A program made the position numbers and the translations under genes. From the NCBI RefSeq assembly GCF_900700375.1, contig NC_041712.1:24382506-24446505 (forward strand): DNA of 64,000 nucleotides. The letters are read 5' to 3'. How positions within the stretch are numbered: the first letter of the stretch is position 1; each line of letters starts with the position of its first letter. Below, piece after piece: positions 12,598-33,499 of the stretch. A model generated the notes under the pieces. It was not told where the DNA came from. It ran no database searches and saw only the letters and a list, made by a program, of their open reading frames with translations. Origin of the DNA: Denticeps clupeoides (Eukaryota; Chordata; Actinopteri; Clupeiformes; Denticipitidae).

Positions 12598-12854
12598 GAT
12601 TTTTTTCTGAAAGACTTCTAAAGTGATAAGGTGAATTGTGCCCTCTGTATTTAACCATCACCCTTGGTGGCAGCAGGGTGTGTGGGGGCACGGTACCTTC
12701 ATCAAAGGGACCTACTGGCACCTTGGCGGGTCGGGATTCAAACCCTTCTGATTACCGGGCCGCTTCCTTAACCGCTGGGCCCATAAACTCGCCCGCCCAT
12801 CGTGGGGCTGTAACTTGCAGAACGTGCGTCCGTAGTCCTGCAGCTGTCAGGAGA

Positions 12855-12895
<41 letters not shown>
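12550..12895 (-). repeat. (CA)n, SINE family B copy and (GT)n
   Basis: A CA run at 12569-12592, a minus-oriented family B SINE at about 12615-12785 (TATTTAACCATCACCC... GCCGCTTCCTTAACCGCTGG) and a GT run at 12857-12893. Confidence 0.8.
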
Positions 12896-13265
12896 TTCGT
12901 ACGTGCAGCATCAGGGTCGCTGTGCCGTGCCGAGTTACGGTTGGAGGGAGGATGGAGGATGGCGCGGCCTGTTCCAGGAAGCTATTTATAACTGTATTTA
13001 CAGCCCGGCCAGGAGACACCGCTAACCCACATAATAAATAAGGTCGTATTTTATCCAGGCTTCACTCTCGGCCCCGAGATCCGCTGGGAAAAAGTCCTCG
13101 CATGACGATATTGAAATGCGAATATTACCTCAAATTCAGTATTAATACGCTTCTTAGCTGGCGCTGATTATTGGAATTTTATTTTGAAAAATGAATGATC
13201 AAATGAGCAATTCTTTGGAAATCCTGAGCATTGTCTTCCATCGCAGCAGTTTCCAGCTCCTCGCC

Positions 13266-14464
13266 ATGGCGCAGGGAGGATCCTTCCAGCTCATGCAGAC
13301 GCTGAGGAAGTCCCCGGCGGTCTTCCGGCCACGTCTCCACGGCGACGACACCAAGGCCCTTTCCCACGGCGACCCGCTCTTCAAGGTGCACTACGTGGGC
13401 ACGGAGAAGATCTTCTCGCTGGACCTGGAGCAGGCGGAGGCCGCCATCACCCGGATGCTGGAGAGAAGTCCGGTCAGCGCCCAGCTGGGGAAGGAGCACG
13501 CCCTGGTGGTGCGGCCGCGCTACGTGGAGGTGAAGGAGATCAGCACCGGCCGCCAGCTGACCAAGACCTACCTGCGGGACATCGCCTACTGCGCCGCCCA
13601 CAGCCAGCGGCCCAACGTCTTCCTCTTCATCTGCAAGCAGCACGGCCAGCAGCTCCACTGCAGGGTGTTCTGGTGCCGCCGGCCTCAGAGGGCCAAGGAC
13701 CTGACCGCCTGCCTGGCCCGGTCCTTCCAGAGGGCCCTGAGTGACTGGCAGGAGGGCTCCGCCCACCACGCCGAGGGAGAGAGCGACAGGCTCCGCCCAC
13801 CCATACCCAATATCAGGAAAGGTGAGTTTATCCATAACTGTACAACTGTTACACACAAGTAAAATATTACTAAATATTACTTTGTCAAATTATTGATGAA
13901 TAGGGATGGTATGTACAAATCTCAAACAATTCAAATATTACCTGCGATCAATCACTAAATCTTCATTTGCAGTCATCAATAATTGTTAGGGATTGAAGGT
14001 TTAACTTTATGAAATAAATTATGAATAGAAATGAACAAAATATTTTTTGAGGTGCATGAGTCACCCTACTTCTATTTATCAGTATAGATGGAACCATGAG
14101 CCTCTGGAACCAAATTTATCAAAGGAATGTCCGTGCTTGTAATCAAATTTATTATAAATATCATAAATATGCATTGAAAAACACACCTCTTCCATGCTGG
14201 CGTGGAGATGTTTCCTCCACCATCCACACCTCGTCAACTAAAGCACAGGTTCTTGTAAATGTTCACCTGTACCAATACGCCCCCTAGTGGTCAAAACCAC
14301 ACGCCACCTCCGATCAGTGTTGGGATAAGCCGCATGTTAATAATCCGTTTTTTTCATCTATATCCTGCCTTTTTGATCTGTCTGTAGTGGCGGGTCGATG
14401 GCCGAGGAAGGCGTCCCGCAGCCCCCTGAGAGAGATGCCGAGGAGGACGAGTACCAGCGACTGA
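13266..14464 (+). CDS. PTB/PID-domain adaptor-like protein
   Basis: Two coding exons, 13266-13821 and 14388-14464, give 210 aa. The core from about residue 35 to 165 reads as a phosphotyrosine-binding fold: DPLFKVHYVGTEKIFSL as strand 1, YLRDIAYCAAHSQRPNVFLFI as the typical I-(A/S)YC...P.VF.(F/W)I signature, and a C-terminal helix (RAKDLTACLARSFQRALSDW). This is the pattern of LDLRAP1, GULP and PID1 adaptors that bind NPxY tails, but I cannot assign an orthologue. The start at 13266 sits in a GCCATGG context; a splice acceptor (TTCCATCGCAG) a few bases upstream shows a non-coding first exon. Coding exon 1 is markedly GC-rich compared with its flanks. The tail (WPRKASRSPLREMPRRTSTSD) is basic and Ser/Arg-rich. 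Confidence 0.75.
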
Positions 14465-14949
14465 GAGATCAAGACCACCAGACAACATCCTGTTCGTGTC
14501 CGTCCTCCGCAGCTCTGGAGTTTCCAGAACACCATTCTGGAGTTCATATTTTATTGACTTTATGTCCTTTTAAAGACATAACTATAGTTTAGGCTTTGTA
14601 ATGAATTGTTCTGTTAACCATTAGGGAGCCTCTGGCCTTTGAACTTTTGCAGTTTGATGAAAGGGTTCAAAGTATGTATGTTACATTTTGATCGTTCTGA
14701 CAAATGCAATAAGATAGAAAACAACAAGGCTCCCAACGTCACTGTGTTTTTGTACATTTTGTATTGCAGAAAAAAAAAGAATTCTTTTTGTACAGTACAT
14801 ATTTATAGTTCTAACAATATTGTCTATTATATGAATTGAAAGTGTTTTACATAAAAATGTGGATACGTTCATTCCTTCTTGCATTTGATGTGATTCACGT
14901 CCATTTTAGTTCTTAGAAAATGAACATATTTGTAGTATTTTTGCACAAA

Positions 14950-15130
14950 AGTGAAAGTGATACAATGACAGCACAGCACATGGTGAAACGTGTCCTCTGC
15001 GTTTAATACTGCATCACTGTTGGTGAGCAGTGGGCAGCCATGACAGGCGCCTGGGGAGCAGTGTGTGGGGATCAGTGGCACCATGGCGGTTCGCAAGCCT
15101 CCGATTACCCACTAGGCCACCACTGACCAC
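14950..15130 (-). repeat. SINE family B copy
   Basis: Minus orientation: GAAAGTGA, GTGTCCTCTGCGTTTAA, GTGGGCAGCCATGACAGGCG, and a degraded tRNA-like head ending at CACTAGGCCACCACTG. Confidence 0.85.
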
Positions 15131-15651
15131 CCCAAGGCACATTCTGGACAGAATTAAATATATATTAATGCCAACAATCTCATTTGTTCACACAACGGCT
15201 AAAGCAGAATAGGAAACATCTAAAACGTGCAGAAAATTCTGATTGAGAATCTATATTATAGGTATATTAGGTTCACCATATGGCTTTGGATGGCAAATTC
15301 TTCTCAAGTAAGGCATAAAATGAAATTATTCATTCACGCTGAAAACTGCAGTAAGGCACAAACAACCGTTTCTTCTTTTTCCTGCACCTCTTCATCTGTG
15401 CAAGTAAAGCTAGTGCTGTAAACTAACATGAAGAGGATCCACACTTGCAGAATATTGAAGCATTTAGGCATTTGAGGGATTTGGTCTACAGCAATTTGGG
15501 TAAAAATGTGTGTTTCTGCCGGCATTTATTCACCATTCCAACAGAATGGGTAAATGAGCCGAGAAGGATCTGCCTGAAAAGGACTGAGATTTTAAAACAC
15601 CGTTCCTACAGTCCCTTTAATTCCCAGCTGTATAGACCAGCGGGACATGCT
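15131..15651. other. Intergenic/3' UTR of tmem272-like gene
   Basis: Nothing recognisable in 15131-15640. The part nearest 15652 is probably the 3' UTR of the minus-strand gene. Confidence 0.35.
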
Positions 15652-18548
15652 TCAGACATCCGACTCCGTCCCAAATCCCCCTCTTCCACATAGGAGCAGC
15701 GCACAGCAGCCCAGGACAAAGAGCATCCCCAAAAGGATGTAGACCAGGGTGGTGGTCCAGAAGGCGAACAGGTACAGAGTCTTGCTGCAGTAGTTTTCTG
15801 CGCCTGGGATGTAGCTGGGCTGGTAAATGGAATAAATCCAGATGTTTCCTGTGATGGAAAAGAAATTAATGCGCATCCGATGCAAATCGCTCCCATAAAA
15901 ATCAATCACTCCAGGCTGCTTACAGCGTGAACACGTTTATAATATTCCAGTATTGTGGACAAGACTAAAATACAGCAATAAACGTACAATCTTCCTCTAG
16001 AGGCACAATATTAATGTAGTAGGACACACTGGACAATTTTTTTCTTGTACATATCTAAATGTTTGGGCACCAAACCCTGTAATTATTTGTTCTACACCAG
16101 TCGTACGTAGAACCATCACGTTACTGCGATCTCCAGATCCTGCCGGTTCACTCTCTACAACGTTGGCAAGATTCGGCCTTTTCTTTCACAACCGGCTACG
16201 CAGCTCCTGGTCCAGGCAGCGGTCATCTCTAAACTGGACTATTGTAATTCTCTCCTGGCTGGAGCCTCTGCAGTCACCATAAAACACATCCAGATGGTCC
16301 AAAATGTGGCAGCCCACCTCATCTTCAACCAGCCGAAACACCCCCACGTCCCGCCTCTTCTCACCTCTCTCCACCGGCTCCCTGTACCTGCTCACATCCA
16401 GTTTAAATCCTTGATGCTGCCTACAGGGCTGTAAATGGAAGTTCTCCCTCTTACACCAACACACTACTAGCCAGATACACTCCTGCACGCCCTCTCAGAT
16501 CTGCACACCAAACCAGACTGAAAATTCCCTCTTCACGGGGTCACCGATCCCAAACGACTCTGTTGTCCTTTGGTGTCCCTGGCTGGTGGGACAACTTGTC
16601 CTGCTCCGTTCGACTAGCCGAGACCTTTAAGAAGCAGGTGAAAACCCACTTATTCAAAAAGTATTTCAGACGAATCTAACACTAACACACGCACTGCAAA
16701 ATAAAAATAAATCGTCCAGCACTTAACAATTCCCCTGCATGTTCTATTCTTGACAAGTTGGGACTTATCAGGGCTCTCAGTTTTGTAACTCAAAATCTAT
16801 AGAAACCAAATGAGAATTGCTGGTCTCGTCCTCCTGTCAGTCGCTTTGGACAAAAGCGTCTGCCAAGTAAAGTAAAGTAAAGTAAAGTAAAGAAAAAACA
16901 GTTTCCTCACCAGCAATAAACCAGCAGAAGAGGAAAAGCGTCACGGTGGAGTTCCAGGCAGTGCAGAGGCTACCGAGCGGGCTGCTGCCACCGTCCTCCG
17001 GCTCCTGAGCGCAGGGCAGGCAGGAGAGCAGCGACAGGACCAGGGCGAAGACCCCCGAAACCAGCACGTACACGGGGATGTAATGCTGCGCCGGACAATC
17101 CTTCAGGTACACGGAGCCTTTAAAAAAAAAAATTTTAAAAAACCCCATTAATACACGCACGTTTTAAATTCTCCTCTCTATTCTGCAATAAATCAATATT
17201 TGACCACTGTTTAACATGCGGGGGGGTTCGTACATTATCACCTTTGCCAGACTCTTAAACAGTTCTGTGTATGTGTGTACACACAATAAAATATATACGT
17301 TTTGCCTTTTATTCAATTTACATCCTACAAAACAAAAAAAAAAAAAATCCGAATATGCTTTGTATATTCAATTCTTCGTTTGCTTTGATGACAGATTTCT
17401 ACACTCTTGCCATTTTCTCAGTCAGCTTCAAGAGGTCGTCGCCTGGAAAGGCCTTCAAACCATCCAAGCAACTCTTCTTCTTCTTCTTCTTCTTCCGCAG
17501 AAGTGGCTTGATTCTCCCCTGAGCGTTTCACGCTGGACTCGGTGATGTATTTATGTGGGCCCTAATCTGAGGCGCTGATGAGTTAACTTCCTCAGGAGAG
17601 CCAGGTAAGATAGGCGAGGAATTAAAACCATTCCCGGTGACTGAGAAAATGGCAAGAATGAAAATATAAGAGCACATTCTGGTCTGTTCATTTCTTTTAA
17701 TGAACTGGCTTTACTTTTTTTTTTTTGTTTACTACATAAGCCCATGTATTACGTCATAGTTTGTACATCTTCCATATTCCAACAGTTATTTGAATGGCAT
17801 TTTTAAATGATAATTTTGAAAGTTTGGATCAGAATAGACATACATTTAAACCTCGGGTGACAGGAAGCAGCATGTTGGTTAGAACTGGCCTGGCATGGGC
17901 GTCGTTATGTGACATAAACCGGAGCAGAATTCAAACGGCGGACGGAAATGAAGCGGGAACATTGTTCTGCTGTTATGGATTATTTGTTCCCTTTTTAGCG
18001 AAAGTTTTAACTTGACTACATGTGTTTTGTTTTTAGTTTTCTGAACTGGAGAATTGCACCTTTTACAACGTCACATTGCTACAATGACAATAAAGAATAA
18101 AAAAAAAAAAGAATGAGCGACATTTTTATTTATTACTTAATTTCACACTCATGCGATTAATCCCGACCAAAAAGTTCAATCGCTGCCCAGAACAAATGAT
18201 TATATAATATAATATTACATTAGATCCCATCCATTTTAAAAGTACATACCAATTGCCACCTGAGTGATCGGAAGGGCGACCATGAAGATTTTGGAAATAA
18301 CTGGAGTTGAAAACATGAAAAAATATTTCACATCTTCTATTCAGTACAAAGTTTTTAAAGACAGACAATCGTATCCATATGCATTAAAAACTAGTTATTT
18401 TCCACTCACTTAGCACAGGCACACTGGGCCTAGGTGCCTGGGACATTCTCTGCAACAAGGACCGGTTCTCCATTGTTCCCATAATGGACCACTTGTGGAA
18501 GAGAAAGGAAGAATAAGTCACAGGAATGTCAAAAGCCCAGCTTCCCAT
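15652..18548 (-). CDS. tmem272: TMEM272-like four-pass membrane protein
   Basis: Four coding exons on the minus strand (18410-18548, 18250-18300, 16911-17117, 15652-15848) give 197 aa. All junctions are phase 1 and GT-AG. Four hydrophobic segments are visible: KIFMVALPITQVAIG, YIPVYVLVSGVFALVLSLLS, TVTLFLFCWFIAGNIWIYSIY and LYLFAFWTTTLVYILLGMLF. The blocks YL.DCP.Q.YIP, LLSCLPCAQEPEDG and CWFIAGN(I/V)WIYSIYQP match the vertebrate TMEM272 family, whose function is unknown to me. The start at 18548 (MGSWAFD) follows a splice acceptor, so a 5' UTR exon probably lies upstream, perhaps near 19.6-19.9 kb. An L2-type LINE tail ends only about 18 bp past the splice donor of exon 3. Confidence 0.85.
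16110..16892 (+). mobile_element. L2-type LINE, 5'-truncated remnant
   Basis: Reads as the C-terminal part of an L2-like ORF2 (LVQAAVISKLDYCNSLLAGA, then VPPLLTSLHRLPV), with internal stops. The 3' end is AGTCGCTTTGGACAAAAGCG followed by (GTAAA)n at about 16865-16892. It sits in an intron of tmem272 in antisense. Confidence 0.8.
17479..17502. repeat. (CTT)n microsatellite
   Basis: A run of about eight CTT units in the tmem272 intron. Confidence 0.9.
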
Positions 18549-18667
18549 GTCACCTGCTGTGATTTGAAAAACCAATATCATGCGCAATGAGATGAGACAA
18601 TCCACCACGAACAGTATGAAAGACTTCCGTCCCCTGACGCTCACACCTGCCATCATGAAGGGCTTTG

Positions 18668-18870
18668 AGAAACCATTTACATTTACGGCATTTACCAGAT
18701 GCCCTTATACAGAGCGACTTACAATCAGTAGTTACAGGGACAGTCCCCCCCTGGAGACACTCAGGGTTAAGTGTCCTGCTCAGGGACTCAATGGTAGTAA
18801 GTGGGGTTTGAACCTGGGTTTTCTGGTTCATAGGTGAGTTTGTTTCCCGCTAGGCCACTACCACCCTACC
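18668..18870 (-). repeat. SINE family A copy
   Basis: Minus orientation, from ACATTTACGGCATTTACCAG to GCTAGGCCACTACCACCC. Nearly full length, inserted just upstream of the first coding exon of tmem272. Confidence 0.9.
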
Positions 18871-18871
18871 G

Positions 18872-19105
18872 GTGCGGAGCCACACCATCACCTGCCTGCC
18901 AGCAGACCTGGACCCGCCTGCTTCGGTACCATCCTCCCGCATCAACACTCGCCTGCAGCTGGAGACTGGGTCCCCACACCTCGACACACCCTCACACCCC
19001 AGCAACAAGATCACCAGATTCGCCGACGACACGACAGCTGGCACACAGGGAGGAGGATGAAGAGTCAACTACCTGCTCCTAAACACCACAAAATGTAAGA
19101 CGGGC
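18872..19105 (+). mobile_element. LINE reverse-transcriptase remnant
   Basis: A short stretch reads NKITRFADDTTAG, the YADD-like catalytic box of non-LTR reverse transcriptases, then a stop and NYLLLNTTKCK, as follows that box in fish LINEs. Both ends are lost. Clade uncertain. Confidence 0.45.
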
Positions 19106-19239
19106 GTCCCCTAGAAGTGAAAACAGCGGGATTCAGACGCCTTCGCTGTGAGAAGGTCTTCGGTGCGCAGCTGGGGGGACAGTTTAGTCCAAGCACAGGT
19201 GACCGGCTTGGATCCGACGGTGACAGCGTGGGGAGGGAG

Positions 19240-19405
19240 CGGCCAACACGCCCTAGCGGGTGAGGAAGCGGACCCGTAATCGGAAGGGTCGTGGGTTCGA
19301 ATCCCCTTGATGGGGGTACCGTCCCCACACACTGCTCACCAAGGGCGATGGTTAAATACAGAGGACACATTTCACATTTCCGTGTCACTTCACTTTCACT
19401 TCCAC
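19240..19405 (+). repeat. SINE family B copy
   Basis: Head CCTAGCGGGTGAGGAAGCGG, B box GGGTTCGAATCCCC, tail GTGTCACTTCACTTTCACTT. Confidence 0.85.
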
Positions 19406-19974
19406 GTGACCGCAGTGCACACCCAGGCCACCTCGAGACGGGACTGTCGCTGGAGACCCGGGGTGGAGACACAGTCCGAATTAAAAACAGCTTCCGCGTC
19501 GTCACGGTGGAATTACACAAAACAGCAGATTCGTGAACATCCCCCACGCAGTTCAGGTAGTAACTTCAGTTTCAGGCAGAAGTGGGGAAGAGCCGAGGCT
19601 TTTACATCATGCGGCCAAACACGCGTTGTCGCGATTGGAAAAGACGCGGCGGAGTTTAAAGTCCGTAAGAAAAGCTCGACGCGTGGACGTTCTTACCCGC
19701 AGCTCGAAATCATGAGGCGCGTCGTTCTGGTGCCGGACTCCGCGTCTGCGCATGCGCGGCCGCTCCGACCCGAACCGAGTCCTTTTTGGAGGGCCGGGGG
19801 TGTGGTGCAGTTGCCGCCCCGTCGTACTTGTAAAAAAAATAAATAAAAATTAAAAAAAACAACGCGTTCGGCGCTGCAATTAATTGAAATAACCGAACGA
19901 GGTCGCGCTTCGTGCGACGGCGGTGGGCGTGGCCGCCGCGTCTTGCTGGTTACAACGTAGCCGCTCGAGCGGAC

Positions 19975-20157
19975 TTACATTTACATGTACAGCATTTACC
20001 AGACGACTTACGGTCAGTAGTTACAGGGACAGTCCCCCCCTGGAGACACTCAGGGTTAAGTGTCCGGCTCAGGGACACGATGGTAGTAAGTGGGGTTTGA
20101 ACCTGGGTCTTCTGGTTCACAGGAGAGTGTGTTACCCGCTAGGCTACTACCACCCGT
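19975..20157 (-). repeat. SINE family A copy
   Basis: Minus orientation with full body and tRNA-like head (AACCTGGGTCTTCTGGTTCA... GCTAGGCTACTACCACCC). Confidence 0.9.
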
Positions 20158-20756
20158 AAAGAAAAGTGATTAGAAAAAAAAAAAAAAAACAAAAACAGCC
20201 CAACACCATAAGTTTCCTTGAATAAATAAATCATCTAAAATGTCAATTAAAGGCGTAGATGATGCCGAACTTTTTTTTTTTACCTTTTCATCAACCTGGC
20301 CTGGATGTAGTTTGACTTTCGGCCGGGAACAGTGGAATCGGCCACAGCTACAACTATTCGGGAATGCAGAGGGGAAAATAAAGGAACAATCCAGTTGACA
20401 ATGCGCACAGGCAACCCTGTTCACCCGAGAATGAATGAAGAATGGCCGCAATTTCGGACCCCAGATGGATGGATGGATGGACAGACGGACAAAAACAAAA
20501 GCGTTACAAAATCGTGTTTATTACAGAATATAAAAAGATCATGAAACCACGCCAACTGCTGGATAAACCTTGGGGAAGCAATGCCCCCAGTTCCGGATGA
20601 CACGTGAGGGTGCGGATGTGTTGCAGAGGCAGACTCTATTCTCTCTCTCTCTCTATTCTTTCATAGCACCAAACATCCAGCTCACATTTATAAATAGTTC
20701 GTTCTGCTCCCTCGCGTCGGTTCGCTTGTACACGCGTCGGCCCGCGGAGGCCAGTT

Positions 20757-29732
<8,976 letters not shown>

Positions 29733-29874
29733 GGCTCTGGAAGCAGAAATATGCCGCATCACTTTTCACAGCAGCGCAACAAAACCATCAGTGGAACATT
29801 TCAAATCACATTTCTACTATGTTCCATGGACTGGACAGAAGCATGAGAAACACGTGAGTGGTGGAGAGTTATAT

Positions 29875-29992
29875 GGAGTGGTAGTAGCCTACCAGAAAGT
29901 CCCGGGTTCGAGCCCCACTTTCTACCACGACGCTGAACCCTGAGTGTCTCCTGGGGGACAGTCCCCGTAACTACTGTCTGTAGGTCGTATAT
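29875..29992 (+). repeat. SINE family A copy, 3'-truncated
   Basis: Head GTGGTAGTAGCCTACCAG, B box GGGTTCGAGCCCC, body GGGGGACAGTCCCCGTAAC; the L2-like tail is cut. Confidence 0.8.
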
Positions 29993-30244
29993 ATCACACA
30001 ACAGAACCGAATCGAGCAGCGAGCCGGACCGCCGCGGCTCAGTTCCGCCGGGCCACCAACGCGGCGAGTTCGGCACCAAGTTCGGTCCGCAGGCCGCCGA
30101 GTGGGAACTTTTTTCCAACAATGCGGCGTCTCCCCCGGTTCCCTCCATGCTCGTCCGCGAAGTCGGGTCTCCGCTCCGAGTCGCCCTTCGTTTTACCCCC
30201 ACATGCACCAAAGCCCGCGGGAAGCTCGTTTCGCCGCTTACCTC

Positions 30245-30420
30245 CGTGAAGCAAACGCCGGGCAACCAGCGGCAGACAGGCGCGAAAAGTCGGCGGGAGG
30301 AGAAAGACAACTGCTTCTAGCGGCCGGACACTTCGCGATTATTCGTCGACGGATTTAAATAACCCGTTTATTTCTCGCTTTATTAAACATGGTTTTTGCT
30401 GTCGAGCTCCGACCCTTTTT
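30245..30420 (-). promoter_or_regulatory. taf6 5' UTR exon and promoter region
   Basis: On the minus strand, GCTTCACGGAG|GTAAGCGG is a strong splice donor at about 30243, fitting a non-coding first exon that joins the acceptor upstream of the ATG at 29732. The region from about 30000 to 30600 is CpG-rich, as expected for a housekeeping promoter. Confidence 0.5.
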
Positions 30421-30965
30421 TCTGAAATTCCGCCATTTTGTTTCTGCTCCGCGGGTCCTAGCGCTTGTGTTGACAGCGCGGTGTGGTACTAAACGAAAAT
30501 CTGCGAACTTTCGGTCGCGGGTGAAAGTAAATAAAAGCACACTGTTACGCCGAGGCAATATTTCGCTTTTGGTGTATTTTAATCATCCTCCGTGCCTCGG
30601 AGAGTTTCGGACTTAATCGACGTTTTCGACAATCTGTTAGATAGGCCTATCGAGCGCTGTGCAGAGGAAACCAATCGAATTGGAGAATTCCGCGCATGCG
30701 TACTACGCTGGTCAGAGAACGACGATGTGAAGGGACGCGATTTAACAACGTTATTTACATTCATATGTTTACATTCGTCTTTACATTAATAATAATAAAA
30801 AGAACAAAAGCGGATTTTCATGTTAAGTGTATTTTTCACGTAATAAAAATATTCTCTATGGTAAAATAAATACATATATATTTTAATAAATCACGTTCTT
30901 TGTTTGAGCTGGTGCAAGTACAGACAAAACGAAACCCGACTGAATATGATAAAAACTGCAAAATA
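30421..30965. other. Upstream flank of taf6, no gene seen
   Basis: CpG-rich until about 30720, then AT-rich. No recognisable frame, though a divergent non-coding transcript from the taf6 promoter cannot be excluded. Confidence 0.35.
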
Positions 30966-30969
30966 TGAA

Positions 30970-31163
30970 GAATTGAAAGTGAAGTGATTGTGAAACACTA
31001 CAGCACACGGTGACACGTGTCCTCTGTATTTAACCATCACCCTTGGAGAGCAGTGAGCCATGAGAGGCACCTGGGGAGCAGTGTGTGGGGATGGTGACCA
31101 CGATTCGAACCGGCAACCTTCTGAATACAGGGCCGCTTCCTTAACTAGGACACCACTGCCCCG
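30970..31163 (-). repeat. SINE family B copy
   Basis: Minus orientation from GAAAGTGAAGTGATTGTGAA to GACACCACTGCCC, with the B box GATTCGAACCGG. Confidence 0.88.
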
Positions 31164-31289
31164 GTGCGTTGCTCAGTGGCACCTCAGTGACACCTCAGTG
31201 GCATGCGTTAAAAAAAACTTATGTGATAAATGCTGGGCTTGCAACAACCAGACAGCAACAGATTTCAATTTTAATTTGTTTGAACATGT

Positions 31290-31442
31290 TCAGATCCCTA
31301 GTGGTTACGGCAGTGGACTAGTGATCCAATGGTCGCATGTTCGAACCCACAATCCGGGTGCCCTTTGTGGCTGCCCACTGCTCACAGTTGGTGATGGGTT
31401 AAATCCATGGAGCACATTTCGCTGTGTACCCTGAGTGCCAAG
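31290..31442 (+). repeat. Third tRNA-derived SINE type
   Basis: TAGTGGTTACGGCAGTGGAC resembles an A-box region and CATGTTCGAACCCAC a B box, followed by TGGCTGCCCACTGCTCAC and GATGGGTTAAATCCATGGAG. It shares the middle with family B, but the head differs. Confidence 0.6.
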
Positions 31443-31829
31443 CATTTACAGTCACATTAGACTGTACAGGCACGCTGCGTTCATAATCAATTCACCACTT
31501 CTCAGTTACAGGTGATCCGTTCCTGAACTGGCCAAGTAATTATGATTGGCAGCGATATTTCAAATCGATTCATTCTTTTGCTGATTTTTCATTTTCGGGT
31601 GCCATTGATTGAAGACTCATCTAATCTGTAGATGTTTGGGAAATTGTATGTGATATTTCAATGGCAGGCTACCTATTCAGAGTCATAAAAGTATACAGTG
31701 TGCAGTGAATGCGACGCCCGGCAGTAAAAAATTAAAGAGCAAGTACAATACCAACATGGCTGGTTTTGTTTCAAGATAATAAAGTACAGAGATTGTATGA
31801 ATGTATAAGATACATATAAAATTATAAAT

Positions 31830-31908
31830 TACCTTGGCGGTTCGGGATTAGAACCGGCAACCTTCTGATTACGGGGCCGCTTCCTTAACCGCTAGGCCAC
31901 CACTGCCA
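31830..31908 (-). repeat. SINE family B head fragment
   Basis: CCTTGGCGGTTCGGGATTAG... GCTAGGCCACCACTGCC; only the tRNA-like half is kept. Confidence 0.85.
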
Positions 31909-31974
31909 ATATATAGGGTGGAGTATTAATGAGGATATGAATGAATATGATATGTATACAGCACACAAGAATGC

Positions 31975-32390
31975 TTTTTTCTAAAACGGTTTCTAAAAAA
32001 AACTGCGTTCACACGGACACGCAGAGAACGTCCTGAACGCTGTTTTAACATGCTCGACCCCTGTGGGTGGCGCTGTAACTCCCCGCTCTACTTGGTTGCC
32101 GTTCTCCTCTGCGGTGAGTAAAACATGTTGTTCTTCAGCTTCGTCTTTTCATTAGAAATGTGCAGCGTAGAGAGGATTTCTTGTAGCGGCTTCAGTACAA
32201 CCACAAACGTTATCCGCCATTGTTGTATGTAGGACACGTTTGGGGTTAAAGGTCAGGTTGGAGGTTGGGATATATGATAATAATATATATGATATATTAT
32301 GATAATAATAATAATTTATAAAAAAAGAGAAATTGACCCTGAAACGCCGTTTCTGTGTGGATGCAAGGCCAGATCGGATAGACATTTTCT
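31975..32390. mobile_element. Non-autonomous DNA transposon R2, single-unit copy
   Basis: Same order of blocks as 21965-23345, but with one internal unit (GAGAACGTCCTGAACGCTGT... GTGGGTGGCGCTGTAACTCC) instead of an array. An AT-rich (TAATAA)n stretch has grown inside at 32270-32320. Confidence 0.7.
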
Positions 32391-32399
32391 GAGGTTCAG

Positions 32400-33495
32400 A
32401 GACCTAAGAGTTACAGTTCCAGATATTATAGTTGCAGGTGGAGACAGTTAGAGAGTCCCGATCTGCACCTGGATCAGGGCCTGAAGAAGCTCCTCCCCAT
32501 TCTCTGTGCCGGCTTCCCTGACCTCAACAGGGAAAAGAGTCTAATGTTAGAATGACAGAGAAATTCCATAATTCGCAGCGCAAATACATATTCCGTGATC
32601 CTTCTGACCACTTTCATATACTCTGGATTTTTGGTTTAATGATATATAATGATATGTTTAGATTGGGGAATATTTTCCACAGTACACACTGGACCTAAAT
32701 ATCTGTGTAATATAATTATTGTGGCATTGTTCTGTTTGTAAAAGTATAAGTGCTGTGGCATGACGGAGGAAGGGACGAGTGGACCCTGATGGTCCACCGC
32801 ATGACACACCATGGATTTCTATAAACGCGCCACGGCCTGAATACCCGATGACCTGCGGTTCCATAGGGATTTTCCTTTGGCTGAAGGTCAGGGGAAATAT
32901 TAACAGTGAAAGGCAAATGCATTCAGAAACACACACACACACGGGCATCTGTGTGCTTTCCTGCCAGCGGGTGTAAAATTGCCACTTGCCATCTCAGATG
33001 ACTTTAATCATGGCAATTAAACCCCTGTGGCAGGGATTAATGAGCAGGCTTGGCGGGCAAGACCATCGCCACATGTCATATCCCTGCAGGAGAAACGAAG
33101 GTCAAGTTATAAACGTGTGTTCCTGTACAGTAACTCCTTTTGAAAACACTGCAGCAGGTGTGTGTGTGTGTGTGGTTCAGCAGTTGAAGATCATTTGAGA
33201 TGAGGCAGCCATTTGATTACCTCTGATGTATTACTGTTGACAGGAAGAAACCTGCCGGCACCCACCTACTCCACCCAAACCGAGATCCTTCTCGTTAACT
33301 TTCGATTTCGTCACGTGAAATGCAGATTAGCTGACCCTGATTCAGCTTGGTCTCATTTCCAGCATTTCCATGCCTTCATGATGGCAGCCTTTATGAGCTC
33401 CTTTTCCTCGACAAACACACTGTCCCAAATACGCACAAACAAAATCTTGCAGCCACACAGCACCCATATTGTCAGAAAAACACAGAATTGTTGAC
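32400..33495. other. Intergenic, no gene seen
   Basis: No conserved frame. The TC-rich and mixed composition looks unremarkable apart from a short CA run at 32931-32942 and a short GT run at 33159-33172. A conserved non-coding element cannot be judged without alignment. Confidence 0.35.
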
Positions 33496-33499
33496 ATTT

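Noticed and set aside
13179-13856. 225-codon minus-strand frame
   Set aside because: Antisense shadow of the GC-rich PTB exon. The plus strand has the domain signature and splice sites.
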